Assembly (NCBI GenBank): GCA_027001525.1
Contig: JALTMR010000331.1
Location: 1-14,109 of the forward strand
Length of the DNA: 14,109 nucleotides
Origin: Gammaproteobacteria bacterium
GTDB taxonomy: Bacteria > Pseudomonadota > Gammaproteobacteria > Tenderiales > Tenderiaceae
Direction of reading: 5' to 3'
Part shown: piece by piece, positions 1 to 6,725 of the stretch
How positions within the stretch are numbered: position 1 is the first letter of the stretch
How the letters are laid out: each line of letters opens with the position of its first letter
Notes under the pieces: generated by a model
What the model was told of the DNA's origin: nothing
Databases searched by the model: none
What the model saw: only the letters and a program-made list of their open reading frames with translations
Translations under genes and position numbers: made by a program

Positions 1-2177
1 GTGCCCAGCCCCGTGCCGCCGTGCTTGCGCACCGTGGACTGGTCTGCCTGGGTGAAGCTCTCGAAGATGGCGTCGACACGGTCGGGAGGAATGCCGATGC
101 CGGTATCGGCAATGGCGAACAGCAGCTTGTCGTCCTCGTCCTCGGTGATGTCAACACTAATGTTGCCCTCGGCGGTAAACTTCAATGCATTGCCGACGAG
201 GTTGATCAGCACCTGGCGCAGCCGTGTGGGGTCGCCGCAGCGGTAGCGGCACAGCGTATCGGCAATGGTGGTGCGCAGCTCGATTCCCTTTGCTTTGGCG
301 TTGGCACGAAAGGGGGCGACCGCTTCCTCCACCACCTCATGGAGATCGAAGGGGATCTGCTCCAGCTCCACCTTTCCCTCTTCCAGTTTCGACAGATCGA
401 GAATGCCGTTGAGCAGCTGGAGCAGCGATCTGGCGGAACGTGAAACGGTGCGCAGATGGTTGCGTTGCTCCTCCGTCAGCGGCGTGTCGAGCACCAGCTC
501 CGTCATGCCGATAATGGCGTTCATCGGGGTGCGGATTTCGTGGCTGGTGTTGGTGAGAAAGGATGATTTTGCCTGGCTGGCTGCCTCGGCCCGCTCTTTG
601 GCTTTGATGAGGTCGGCGGTCTGCTCGTTAACCAGCTCTTGCAGGTTGTCGCGGTGGCGGCGCATCTCCTCCTGCGCCTGTTTGTGTTCGGTAATGTCAA
701 CAATGTCGCCAACGAAGACGAGGCTGTTGTTGATGGTGGCCGTGCCCACGGTGAACCAGAGGGGGAAGGTGGACTGGTCTTTGCGAAGCCCCAGCAGCTC
801 CTGCCGGCCCCGTTCGTCCGTCAAGCCGTGGGCGCGAACGCGTTTTATATATTGATGCAGGGCGCAGTGCTGCGATGCGGCAAAAAGGGTGGTGATGTCA
901 TGGCTGAAAATTTCTTTGGCGCTGTGCTGGAAGAGTTTTTCAGCGGCCGGATTGAAGGAGAGCAGCTGCCCCTCTTCATTGAACGTGATGATGGCGTTGA
1001 CGGCGGTCTCCAGTATGGCGCGGGAGCGCTCTTCGCTCATGCGCAGCAGGTGCTCCATCGCTTTCTGGTCGCTGAGGTCCATTGTTGAGGCGACAAAAAC
1101 ACGCCCCTCTTCAAACTGGAATTCGCTGATAGCCAGCCACATGGGAAAGGGGGTGCCATCGACCCGTTGTGCCACCACTTCACGGCCAAAGCCGAGCATC
1201 TGGCGTTTGCCGGTGCGCAGGTAGCGGCTGAGGTAGCTGTCGTGATTGAGCTGGTCATGCCCCGGCATCAAAATGCTGACGTTGCGGCCAATGGCCTCTC
1301 TGGCGGGCATACCGAACATGCGCTCCGAACCCTTGTTAAAGGTGCGGATAATGCCGCGCTCGTCAATGGTGACGATGCCGGTGACGACGGTGTCCAGAAT
1401 GGCGTTGGAGCGGATGGCCTGTTGCTTGAGTTTTTTCTCGGTTTCGATGTTTCTTTCCACGGCGCTTTGCAGATTGCGGATCATGGGGTTGACGATCTTG
1501 CCAAACCCCAGCGAAGCGATCAGCACGAGCAGGGAGGCGATGGCAAGAATCAGGGTGGTGGTATGCAGAAACGGCGCACGCACTTCCTCCAGCGCGACTT
1601 TGGCGATGATGGCAAACAGGTGCCCCTTGATGGAGACGGGGCTGTAGGCGGCGATGACCTCATTGCCTTCGTAGTCGGTGGTGATGAGGCTGCCCGACTG
1701 GCCCTGGAGGGCGTTATTGATGGCGGCATCGGTATGGGTGAGCGGGGTACGGCTTCCCCCCAGGCCATAGAGGTTGGTGGTGCGCAGCGTCTGGCCCTTA
1801 TTCAGTAAAATCAGCTCGTTGCCGTCGTCCCTTTTTTCTACCAGCAGGAAGTCACTGGCGTGACCGGTGACATAGGTCTGCTGGTAGGCATCGGCCACCT
1901 GGCCAAGGGTGGCGCTGAGGGTGGTATGGGCGGCGGCATGGGGGGGCGTATGAGGCTCATCGGTGTGTTTGCCATCGATATTGAAGCGGGCAATGGCTTC
2001 AATCAGCGCCCGTTGGTCATTGACGGTGTTAAACAGGTGGTGCTTTTTCTCGGAGAGCACCTCCCGGTAGAGCAACCAGTTGGTGGTGAGTACCGAGGTA
2101 AACACAATGGAGGCCATCAATGCGATGAGCAGCACGAGGCGTTTTTCACTGCTCAGGCTAATTGGCTGCGACATCAT
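1..2177 (-). CDS. Sensor histidine kinase with two PAS domains (3' end outside window)
   Basis: An open frame of 725 codons read on the minus strand without a stop, cut by the left edge. Order of parts: membrane segment about 13-37, periplasmic Cache-like sensor about 38-203, second membrane segment about 206-226, PAS1 about 256-370, PAS2 about 380-497, coiled linker 500-537, HisKA with the H-box SHEIRTPMNAIIG (phosphorylated H546), then HATPase with N-box NLVGNALKFT (659-668), G1 box DTGIGI (691-696) and G2 box GGTGLG (720-725). It should sense a signal at the membrane and autophosphorylate. The H-box style is typical of hybrid kinases, so receiver or Hpt domains may follow outside the window; that is inference. 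The start is 2177 or 2174 (tandem ATG); an in-frame TGA just upstream excludes a longer form. PAS1 carries FixL-like heme-site residues (see findings). The response regulator and target genes are not visible. Confidence 0.93.
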   Translation of the reverse strand, partial: MMSQPISLSSEKRLVLLIALMASIVFTSVLTTNWLLYREVLSEKKHHLFNTVNDQRALIEAIARFNIDGKHTDEPHTPPHAAAHTTLSATLGQVADAYQQTYVTGHASDFLLVEKRDDGNELILLNKGQTLRTTNLYGLGGSRTPLTHTDAAINNALQGQSGSLITTDYEGNEVIAAYSPVSIKGHLFAIIAKVALEEVRAPFLHTTTLILAIASLLVLIASLGFGKIVNPMIRNLQSAVERNIETEKKLKQQAIRSNAILDTVVTGIVTIDERGIIRTFNKGSERMFGMPAREAIGRNVSILMPGHDQLNHDSYLSRYLRTGKRQMLGFGREVVAQRVDGTPFPMWLAISEFQFEEGRVFVASTMDLSDQKAMEHLLRMSEERSRAILETAVNAIITFNEEGQLLSFNPAAEKLFQHSAKEIFSHDITTLFAASQHCALHQYIKRVRAHGLTDERGRQELLGLRKDQSTFPLWFTVGTATINNSLVFVGDIVDITEHKQAQEEMRRHRDNLQELVNEQTADLIKAKERAEAASQAKSSFLTNTSHEIRTPMNAIIGMTELVLDTPLTEEQRNHLRTVSRSARSLLQLLNGILDLSKLEEGKVELEQIPFDLHEVVEEAVAPFRANAKAKGIELRTTIADTLCRYRCGDPTRLRQVLINLVGNALKFTAEGNISVDITEDEDDKLLFAIADTGIGIPPDRVDAIFESFTQADQSTVRKHGGTGLG

Positions 2178-2217
2178 TCATCGTTCTTTCTTTTTCATCG
2201 ATCCCTGTTGACGGTAT

Positions 2218-2229
2218 AGAGGTACCTCT
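2218..2229. repeat. 12-bp perfect palindrome upstream of the sensor kinase
   Basis: AGAGGTACCTCT reads the same on both strands. It lies about 40 nt upstream of the kinase start, inside its presumed promoter or leader region, and could be a regulator binding site. I found no convincing sigma-70 promoter around it, so the role is open. Confidence 0.3.
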
Positions 2230-2327
2230 CAAGCACTCCTCTGCTGCTTGGATATCGTCAAGGGGGGAAGAAAACTGAACGCGGAGTCAGCTAAGGGAGG
2301 CCTGCTTTCACACCTGTTTACATCTTT

Positions 2328-2349
2328 CCATGTGAAAACCATGTGAAAA
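2328..2349. repeat. Tandem duplication of an 11-mer
   Basis: CCATGTGAAAA occurs twice head to tail (2328-2338 and 2339-2349). An inverted partner, CTTTCACA, lies at 2305-2312. This falls in the 248-bp gap between the kelch gene end and the kinase start, which otherwise holds no gene. It could be a regulator site for the kinase gene; no known regulator motif is recognised. Confidence 0.5.
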
Positions 2350-2360
2350 GTGACGGGAAT

Positions 2361-2404
2361 GGGCACGGTTGGGTGCGGGGCAGCGTTTGTCCCGCCTTGT
2401 GCCC
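2361..2404 (-). terminator. Nested stem downstream of kelch gene, possible terminator
   Basis: Outer arms GGGCAC (2361-2366) and GTGCCC (2399-2404) enclose inner arms GCGGG (2375-2379) and CCCGC (2391-2395). It begins about 20 nt past the kelch stop codon, where a transcript end is expected. There is no T-tract, so it may be a processing or attenuation structure, or chance in GC-rich DNA. Confidence 0.3.
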
Positions 2405-2425
2405 ACCTGCGCCAATGCCAGCAAT

Positions 2426-3520
2426 TTATTGGTGGTGAGAGCGGTATCCCAACTGGCCGCGCAGCCCCTGGCTGGCCATGTGAACGGTGTTGAGGGGCTG
2501 ACCGCGTCCCGCGCCCCCCAGCACGTAGACCCGGTGTTTGTCCGTGGCCACGGCATAGGCGCTGCGGGGGGTGGGCAGTGGGGTGGTGGCTTTCCAGGGG
2601 CCAAGGTGACCATCCGGCTTCAGGCGGCTCATTTCGACTGAGGTCAGGCGCTCCCCGCCGCTGTGGCCGCCGGCCATATAGAGGTAGTTGTTCAGCACAA
2701 AGGCCTCGGCCACCAGGCGCGAGGTGAGCAGGGGGCGGGGCTCGATCTGCCAGGGCTGCAAGGTGGTGTTGAGGTTGACCCGGCTGATCTCCACGTCGCC
2801 GTAGCTGGTAGATTGCGGATTACGCATGTGGCCTCCCAGCAGGTAGATATTATCTTTGTATATAGCGGCGGAGTGGATGTAACGGTCGATGATCGACTTG
2901 TGCTTCTCCTCCTTCCACGGGGTTAATGAGCCATCGGGCAGAATCGTTGCGCGTTCGACAGATTTGAGAAAAATACCGCTATAGCCACCGATGGCGTAGA
3001 TGTTGTTGCCGTGAATCACCGCTTTGAGTCCCCGCCGCGCGGTGCCCAGGTCAGCTTCGAACTGCCATGGCCCCAGCGATCCGTCAGCCTGGATTTTGGC
3101 CCGCTCCACCGAGTTAAGCGGGTAGTTGCCTTCACCCAGCGCCCCCGTGCCGCCGCCAATGGCATACAGGTAACCGTTGTGAGCGATCACCGCATTATAG
3201 AACCGCCCCTGTTGCAGTGGAGCCGTGTCGTGCCAGGGGCCGAGTTGGCCGTCGTCACCAATGGCGCTGTACTCCACAGGGCGGACGTAGCGGCCCTGGC
3301 CATCGACGCCGCCGACGACGTAGAGAAAACCGCCATAGGCGACCGCAGCGGGGGCGCGGCGTGGGTGCTTGAATGCACTCACAGCCTGCCAGTCTTTGTG
3401 CCAGCCGGGCTGGCGGGGCTGGTTGGATGAGCCGCTGGCGAGCCAGGCCAGCAGCGCGACGAGGGCGGCGGTGGTGATCAGCGGAACGAGGTAGCGGCGG
3501 CGATGTGGCGGTGATTGCAT
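2426..3520 (-). CDS. Membrane-anchored kelch-repeat (six-bladed beta-propeller) protein
   Basis: 364 residues. A basic N-terminus (RRR, 7-9) precedes a hydrophobic segment at 11-28, a signal anchor or signal peptide without a lipobox Cys, so the rest should lie outside the cytoplasmic membrane. Six kelch blades are visible through the aromatic plus Gly-Gly signature: VVGG 68-71, AIGG 120-123, AIGG 176-179, LLGG 227-230, MAGG 282-285 and VLGG 333-336, about 52 residues apart. Five inter-blade segments carry a (D-G-x-)L-x-P-W motif (for example 90-96, 196-202 and 303-309). Such propellers usually bind proteins or sugars, or resemble sialate mutarotases; no catalytic residues can be assigned here. 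It lies 63 nt after cbbR on the same strand and may share its transcript. The Shine-Dalgarno sequence is weak. A specific role in carbon fixation is not supported. Confidence 0.9.
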   Translation of the reverse strand: MQSPPHRRRYLVPLITTAALVALLAWLASGSSNQPRQPGWHKDWQAVSAFKHPRRAPAAVAYGGFLYVVGGVDGQGRYVRPVEYSAIGDDGQLGPWHDTAPLQQGRFYNAVIAHNGYLYAIGGGTGALGEGNYPLNSVERAKIQADGSLGPWQFEADLGTARRGLKAVIHGNNIYAIGGYSGIFLKSVERATILPDGSLTPWKEEKHKSIIDRYIHSAAIYKDNIYLLGGHMRNPQSTSYGDVEISRVNLNTTLQPWQIEPRPLLTSRLVAEAFVLNNYLYMAGGHSGGERLTSVEMSRLKPDGHLGPWKATTPLPTPRSAYAVATDKHRVYVLGGAGRGQPLNTVHMASQGLRGQLGYRSHHQ

Positions 3521-3547
3521 GGCGTCGTTGATCTGGCTTGCGATGTT

Positions 3548-3574
3548 TGTGTGTGTGTGTGTGGGTGGGTGTGT
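3548..3574. repeat. (TG)8 dinucleotide run plus GGGTGGG tract
   Basis: Eight uninterrupted TG units at 3548-3563, followed by GGTGGGTGTGT to 3574. It fills much of the 63-nt gap between cbbR and the kelch gene and lies 28-54 nt upstream of the kelch ATG. Length changes by slippage would alter the leader or promoter spacing of the kelch gene, not its reading frame. Confidence 0.85.
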
Positions 3575-3583
3575 AACAGCCCG

Positions 3584-4501
3584 TCAGGCGGGGTCTTCCC
3601 TCATGTCCAGCAGTTCGTGGCTTTCCGTCAAAATGCAATCGAGAAAGGTCTGGGCCACCAGTGACAGCCGTTTGCCCTTCTGGTGCACGGCATACCAGCG
3701 CCGTTTCAGGGGAAAGCCCTCGACATTGATGACCACCAGTTTGCCTGCGGCCTGCTCCAGACGAAGGCTGTGGAGGGAGAGTACGGCCAGCCCCAGGCCG
3801 GCCATCACCCCTTGTTTGATGGCCTCGCTGCTGCCCAGCACCATATAGGGTTCCACTTTAAGCCCCTGCTTTTCCAGCAGCCCGTCAAACACGAGTCGTG
3901 TGCCGGAGCCCTCCTCTCGTTCGATAAAGCGCTCCTTGACCAGCGCTTCCAGGGGAACCTTCTTTTTGCCTGCCAAAGGGTGGTTTGGAGGTGCGACCAC
4001 ACCCAGTATGTTTTCCAGAAAAGGTCGGCTCTCCAGGTTCTTGTCATCGGGCACCTGACCCATGACGACAAAATCGTCCTCATTGTTCATCAGTCGCTCG
4101 ACGATCCGGGCGCGGTTGGTGAAGTGCAGGTGGGGTTCTACGTCCGGGTGCGCTTGCAGAAAATGTCCCAACAGGTGCGGCATGAAGTACTTGGCCGTGG
4201 TGACAACCGAGAGTGTCAAAGGCCCTTTGACCTCCCCCTTCAACGCCTCCACCGACTGTTTCAGGTTCTCCACCCCGCCAAGCACCTCGATGCAGGCACC
4301 GTATACTGCTTTGCCAGCGGTGGTGGGGAATATCTTCTTGCCCACTACTTCAAACAGGGGCAGGTCAACCTGCGCCTCAAACCTTTTGACCTGAATGGAG
4401 ACCGCAGGTTGTGTCAGGTGAAGTTCCTTGGCCGCCAGCGTGTAGCTGCCGTTGCGGTAGACCGACTCAAACAGTTTGAGCTGTTGCAGGGTAAAGTGCA
4501 T
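3584..4501 (-). CDS. cbbR: LysR-type transcriptional regulator of RuBisCO genes (CbbR)
   Basis: 305 residues, the normal LysR length. The N-terminal winged helix-turn-helix is at about 4-62, with the recognition region around LHLTQPAVSIQVKRFE (27-42). The effector domain runs from about 92 to 290. The call as CbbR rests on family resemblance plus position: it is transcribed divergently from cbbL across a 214-bp gap, the classic arrangement. CbbR proteins bind this gap and activate the cbb operon in response to metabolites such as RuBP, PEP or NADPH, depending on species; the effector here is unknown. The ATG at 4501 follows a weak AGG. Its own promoter must overlap the candidate CbbR sites, so autoregulation is likely (inference). 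Confidence 0.92.
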   Translation of the reverse strand: MHFTLQQLKLFESVYRNGSYTLAAKELHLTQPAVSIQVKRFEAQVDLPLFEVVGKKIFPTTAGKAVYGACIEVLGGVENLKQSVEALKGEVKGPLTLSVVTTAKYFMPHLLGHFLQAHPDVEPHLHFTNRARIVERLMNNEDDFVVMGQVPDDKNLESRPFLENILGVVAPPNHPLAGKKKVPLEALVKERFIEREEGSGTRLVFDGLLEKQGLKVEPYMVLGSSEAIKQGVMAGLGLAVLSLHSLRLEQAAGKLVVINVEGFPLKRRWYAVHQKGKRLSLVAQTFLDCILTESHELLDMREDPA

Positions 4502-4512
4502 GACAAAAACCT

Positions 4513-4549
4513 ATTAACAAAAGTAAATCCATTTTATAACAACAATTAA
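4513..4549. promoter_or_regulatory. Candidate CbbR operator sites
   Basis: Two matches to the CbbR-type pattern TNA-N7-TNA: TTA-ACAAAAG-TAA at 4514-4526, which lies in an imperfect dyad ATTAAC-AAAA-GTAAAT (4513-4528), and TAA-CAACAAT-TAA at 4537-4549. They lie between divergent cbbR and cbbL, upstream of the best -10 for cbbL. The region is AT-rich, so the pattern is easily met by chance; position is the stronger argument. Confidence 0.5.
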
Positions 4550-4550
4550 G

Positions 4551-4579
4551 TTTTTTAAATGGGTTGGTTGCCTTATAGT
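4551..4579 (+). promoter_or_regulatory. Probable cbbL promoter
   Basis: A -10-like TATAGT at 4574-4579 has no good -35 at the right spacing (only a T-run at 4551-4556). A poor -35 fits an activator-dependent promoter of the LysR type, with the candidate CbbR sites immediately upstream. It implies a cbbL leader of roughly 130 nt. Confidence 0.4.
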
Positions 4580-4581
4580 TT

Positions 4582-4618
4582 CACCTCGCCTGACAGATGG
4601 CGAATCATTTGAGAGGTG
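4582..4618 (+). promoter_or_regulatory. Leader hairpin that would pair with a Shine-Dalgarno sequence
   Basis: CACCTC (4582-4587) is complementary to GAGGTG (4613-4618), and an overlapping inner stem pairs TCGCC (4586-4590) with GGCGA (4599-4603). GAGGTG is the Shine-Dalgarno sequence of the upstream ORF at 4630. The two stems compete only at their shared base, so the leader could fold in alternative ways. Whether this regulates anything is inference. Confidence 0.4.
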
Positions 4619-4629
4619 GAGACACCCGA

Positions 4630-4746
4630 ATGATGGAACAACAAAGTTTGTTGGGGCTGAGGGGGGTTGGTTCCCTGAGTCAAAAAGTCAAAGCACATGA
4701 AGAGGATGCTATTCAATGGCTGATAAAACTTATGCCGCGGGCGTAA
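4630..4746 (+). CDS. Putative 38-residue leader peptide overlapping the cbbL start
   Basis: A small ORF with tandem ATG (4630, 4633) follows a strong GAGGTGGAG (4613-4621) at 8 nt spacing, a better ribosome site than that of cbbL. It encodes 38 residues (starts [10 protein letters not shown], ends KLMPRA) and stops at 4746, 31 nt inside cbbL in another frame. It could couple translation to cbbL or act as an attenuator; it could also be chance. No family is recognised and there is no run of regulatory codons. Confidence 0.3.
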   Translation: MMEQQSLLGLRGVGSLSQKVKAHEEDAIQWLIKLMPRA

Positions 4747-6137
4747 AAGAGTACCGCGAAACTTATTGGATGCCCGAGTATACGCCCAAAGAGAGCGATA
4801 TTCTGGCTTGTTTCAAGGTTATTCCGCAAGCGGGTGTGCCGCGTGAAGAGGTGGCTGCTGCTGTAGCTGCTGAGTCTTCCACGGGTACCTGGACTACTGT
4901 CTGGACCGATCTTCTGACCGATCTGGATCACTATAAGGGTCGTGCCTACTCTATCGAAGATGTGCCTGGTGACGACGAAGCTTTCTACGCTTTCGTTGCT
5001 TACCCCATCGATCTGTTCGAAGAAGGTTCAATGGTAAACGTACTGACCTCTTTGGTGGGTAACGTATTCGGTTTTAAAGCCTTGCGTTCTTTGCGTCTGG
5101 AAGATATCCGCTTCCCGCTGGCCTATGTGATGACTTGTGGTGGGCCTCCACACGGTATCCAGGTTGAGCGTGACAAGATGAACAAGTATGGCCGTCCAAT
5201 GCTGGGTTGTACTATCAAGCCAAAGCTGGGTCTGTCTGCCAAGAACTACGGCCGCGCCTGTTATGAAGGTCTGCGTGGTGGTCTTGATTTCACCAAGGAT
5301 GACGAGAACGTTAACTCTCAGCCATTCATGCGCTGGCGTGATCGCTTCGAGTTTGTTCAGGAAGCGACTGAAAAAGCTCAAGCAGAAACAGGTGAGAAGA
5401 AAGGTCACTACCTGAACGTGACAGCAGCTACGCCAGAAGAGATGTACAAGCGTGCTGAGTTCGCCAAAGAGATCGGCGCACCCATCATCATGCACGATTA
5501 CCTGACTGGCGGTTTCTGCGCCAACACAGGTCTGGCTAACTGGTGTCGTGACAACGGCATGTTGCTTCACATTCACCGTGCCATGCACGCGGTAATGGAT
5601 CGCAACCCGCACCACGGTATCCACTTCCGCGTGTTGACCAAGTGTCTGCGTCTGTCTGGTGGTGATCACCTTCACTCCGGTACGGTTGTTGGTAAGTTGG
5701 AAGGCGACCGTGAAGCGACTTTGGGTTGGATCGACATCATGCGCGATTCATACATCAAGGAAGATCGTTCACGCGGTATCTTCTTCGATCAGGACTTCGG
5801 TGCAATGCCTGGTGTTATGCCGGTTGCTTCTGGTGGTATCCACGTATGGCACATGCCTGCACTGGTTAGCATCTTTGGTGATGACTCTGTACTGCAGTTT
5901 GGCGGCGGCACCTTGGGCCATCCCTGGGGCAACGCAGCGGGTGCAGCAGCTAACCGTGTTGCTGTTGAAGCTTGTGTTCAAGCGCGTAACGAAGGTCGTG
6001 AGTTGGAGAAAGAAGGTAAAGACATTCTTACCAACGCAGCCAAGTCCAGCCCTGAGCTGAAGATGGCGATGGAAACCTGGAAAGAAATCAAGTTCGAATT
6101 TGACACCGTAGACAAGCTGGACGTTGCTCACAAGTAA
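4716..6137 (+). CDS. cbbL: RuBisCO large subunit, Form I (IA type)
   Basis: 473 residues, full length. It carboxylates ribulose 1,5-bisphosphate in the Calvin-Benson-Bassham cycle as the L subunit of an L8S8 enzyme. All key positions are present (spinach number is 7 higher): E53, N116, catalytic K168 in TIKPKLG, carbamylated K194 with metal ligands D196 and E197 in [10 protein letters not shown]287, H320, loop-6 K327 in GKLEGD, S372, and the phosphate loop [11 protein letters not shown] (396-406). The acidic pair E81-D82 is of interest because, as I recall, Asp82 is the CbbO contact described in Acidithiobacillus. The Shine-Dalgarno is AGAGGA (4701-4706). Codon use favours GGT, GCT and CGT and is less GC-rich than the neighbours, as expected for a very highly expressed gene. 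No carboxysome genes follow. Confidence 0.99.
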   Translation: MADKTYAAGVKEYRETYWMPEYTPKESDILACFKVIPQAGVPREEVAAAVAAESSTGTWTTVWTDLLTDLDHYKGRAYSIEDVPGDDEAFYAFVAYPIDLFEEGSMVNVLTSLVGNVFGFKALRSLRLEDIRFPLAYVMTCGGPPHGIQVERDKMNKYGRPMLGCTIKPKLGLSAKNYGRACYEGLRGGLDFTKDDENVNSQPFMRWRDRFEFVQEATEKAQAETGEKKGHYLNVTAATPEEMYKRAEFAKEIGAPIIMHDYLTGGFCANTGLANWCRDNGMLLHIHRAMHAVMDRNPHHGIHFRVLTKCLRLSGGDHLHSGTVVGKLEGDREATLGWIDIMRDSYIKEDRSRGIFFDQDFGAMPGVMPVASGGIHVWHMPALVSIFGDDSVLQFGGGTLGHPWGNAAGAAANRVAVEACVQARNEGRELEKEGKDILTNAAKSSPELKMAMETWKEIKFEFDTVDKLDVAHK

Positions 6138-6162
6138 CCCCACTGCTTTAGCAAGCGTATGC

Positions 6163-6206
6163 CTCAACCTGGGCGGACTTAAGGGGTTTTGTCCGCCTTT
6201 GTTGAG
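6163..6206 (+). promoter_or_regulatory. Strong hairpin between cbbL and cbbS
   Basis: A 7-bp stem GGCGGAC (6172-6178) with GTCCGCC (6191-6197) is stacked on an outer 6-bp stem CTCAAC (6163-6168) with GTTGAG (6201-6206), separated by a 3x3 internal loop. The only T-tract is in the loop, so it is more likely a 3'-end stabiliser or processing barrier for cbbL mRNA, or a partial terminator, than a full stop, since cbbS must be transcribed through it. Confidence 0.65.
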
Positions 6207-6239
6207 ACATCAAATTTGAACACTATTGAGGAAAACAAC

Positions 6240-6596
6240 ATGAGTGAAATGCAAGATTACAAATCCAGCCTGGGTGATGTTGCCAGCCGGAAGTTTGAAA
6301 CATTTTCTTACCTGCCTGCGATGACTAAAGACCAGATCAAGGCACAGGTGCAGTACATCGTGTCCAAGGGCTGGAATCCAGCCATTGAGCACACCGAGCC
6401 AGCAAATGCTTTCAGCTCTTACTGGTACATGTGGAAGCTGCCTATGTTTGGTGAGACTGATGTGGATCGCATTCTTGGCGAAGCCGATGCGGCTCACAAG
6501 GCGCACCCAAACAACCACGTTCGCCTGATTGGCTATGACAACTTTGCCCAGTCGCAAGGTGCGTCCATGGTTATCTACCGCGGTACGCCAACCTAG
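6240..6596 (+). CDS. cbbS: RuBisCO small subunit (Form IA, CbbQ-linked type)
   Basis: 118 residues. The small subunit caps the L8 core and is needed for activity. Recognised by the FETFSYLP region (19-26), GWNPAIEH and [13 protein letters not shown]. Relative to carboxysomal IA small subunits, which run directly from the DYKxSL stretch into the aromatic YETFSYLP, this one has six extra residues (GDVASR, 12-17); as I recall, that insertion marks the IAq, CbbQ-linked type, which agrees with the cbbQ and cbbO genes downstream. The ATG at 6240 was chosen over upstream in-frame codons because GAGGA (6228-6232) lies 7 nt before it and the start MSEMQDYK is the family N-terminus. It lies 102 nt after cbbL and is followed by a terminator-like hairpin. 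Confidence 0.98.
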   Translation: MSEMQDYKSSLGDVASRKFETFSYLPAMTKDQIKAQVQYIVSKGWNPAIEHTEPANAFSSYWYMWKLPMFGETDVDRILGEADAAHKAHPNNHVRLIGYDNFAQSQGASMVIYRGTPT

Positions 6597-6617
6597 TCAG
6601 CAGGGTTGAGTTTGAAT

Positions 6618-6646
6618 ATGGCCCGGATCGCTCCGGGCCATGTTTT
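6618..6646 (+). terminator. Rho-independent terminator after cbbS
   Basis: A perfect 10-bp stem ATGGCCCGGA (6618-6627) with TCCGGGCCAT (6632-6641), 4-nt loop, followed by GTTTT. It ends the cbbLS transcript at least partly. Because cbbQ follows on the same strand with no clear promoter, read-through probably supplies the activase genes at lower level. Confidence 0.75.
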
Positions 6647-6663
6647 CAACGCGCATATTTCCT

Positions 6664-6692
6664 AAAAAACCTGCCAGCCAAGCGGTTTTTTT
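6664..6692. terminator. Second, AT-rich terminator-like hairpin before cbbQ
   Basis: AAAAAACC (6664-6671) pairs with GGTTTTTT (6684-6691), loop of 12 nt, with A- and T-runs on both sides as in bidirectional terminators. The T-run abuts the ATG at 6693, which argues against that codon as the cbbQ start. Confidence 0.45.
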
Positions 6693-6725
6693 ATGAAGGA
6701 TGCGGACAACGATGAGGATAAAATG

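Noticed and set aside
1167..1808. 213-codon and neighbouring plus-strand frames over the left end
   Set aside because: The minus strand encodes one continuous histidine kinase with all expected motifs, so these plus-strand frames are shadows.
3683..4549. 288-codon open frame on the plus strand opposite cbbR
   Set aside because: It is antisense to a full-length, clearly recognised LysR regulator, has no family resemblance and no good ribosome site; it is a by-product of GC-rich codon use.
5028..5675. 215-codon minus-strand frame within cbbL
   Set aside because: cbbL is certain on the plus strand; the antisense frame is compositional.
6693..6725. Upstream ATG giving CbbQ 11 extra residues
   Set aside because: The codon abuts a T-run of a hairpin and has no Shine-Dalgarno sequence, while GAGGA precedes ATG 6726 at normal spacing.
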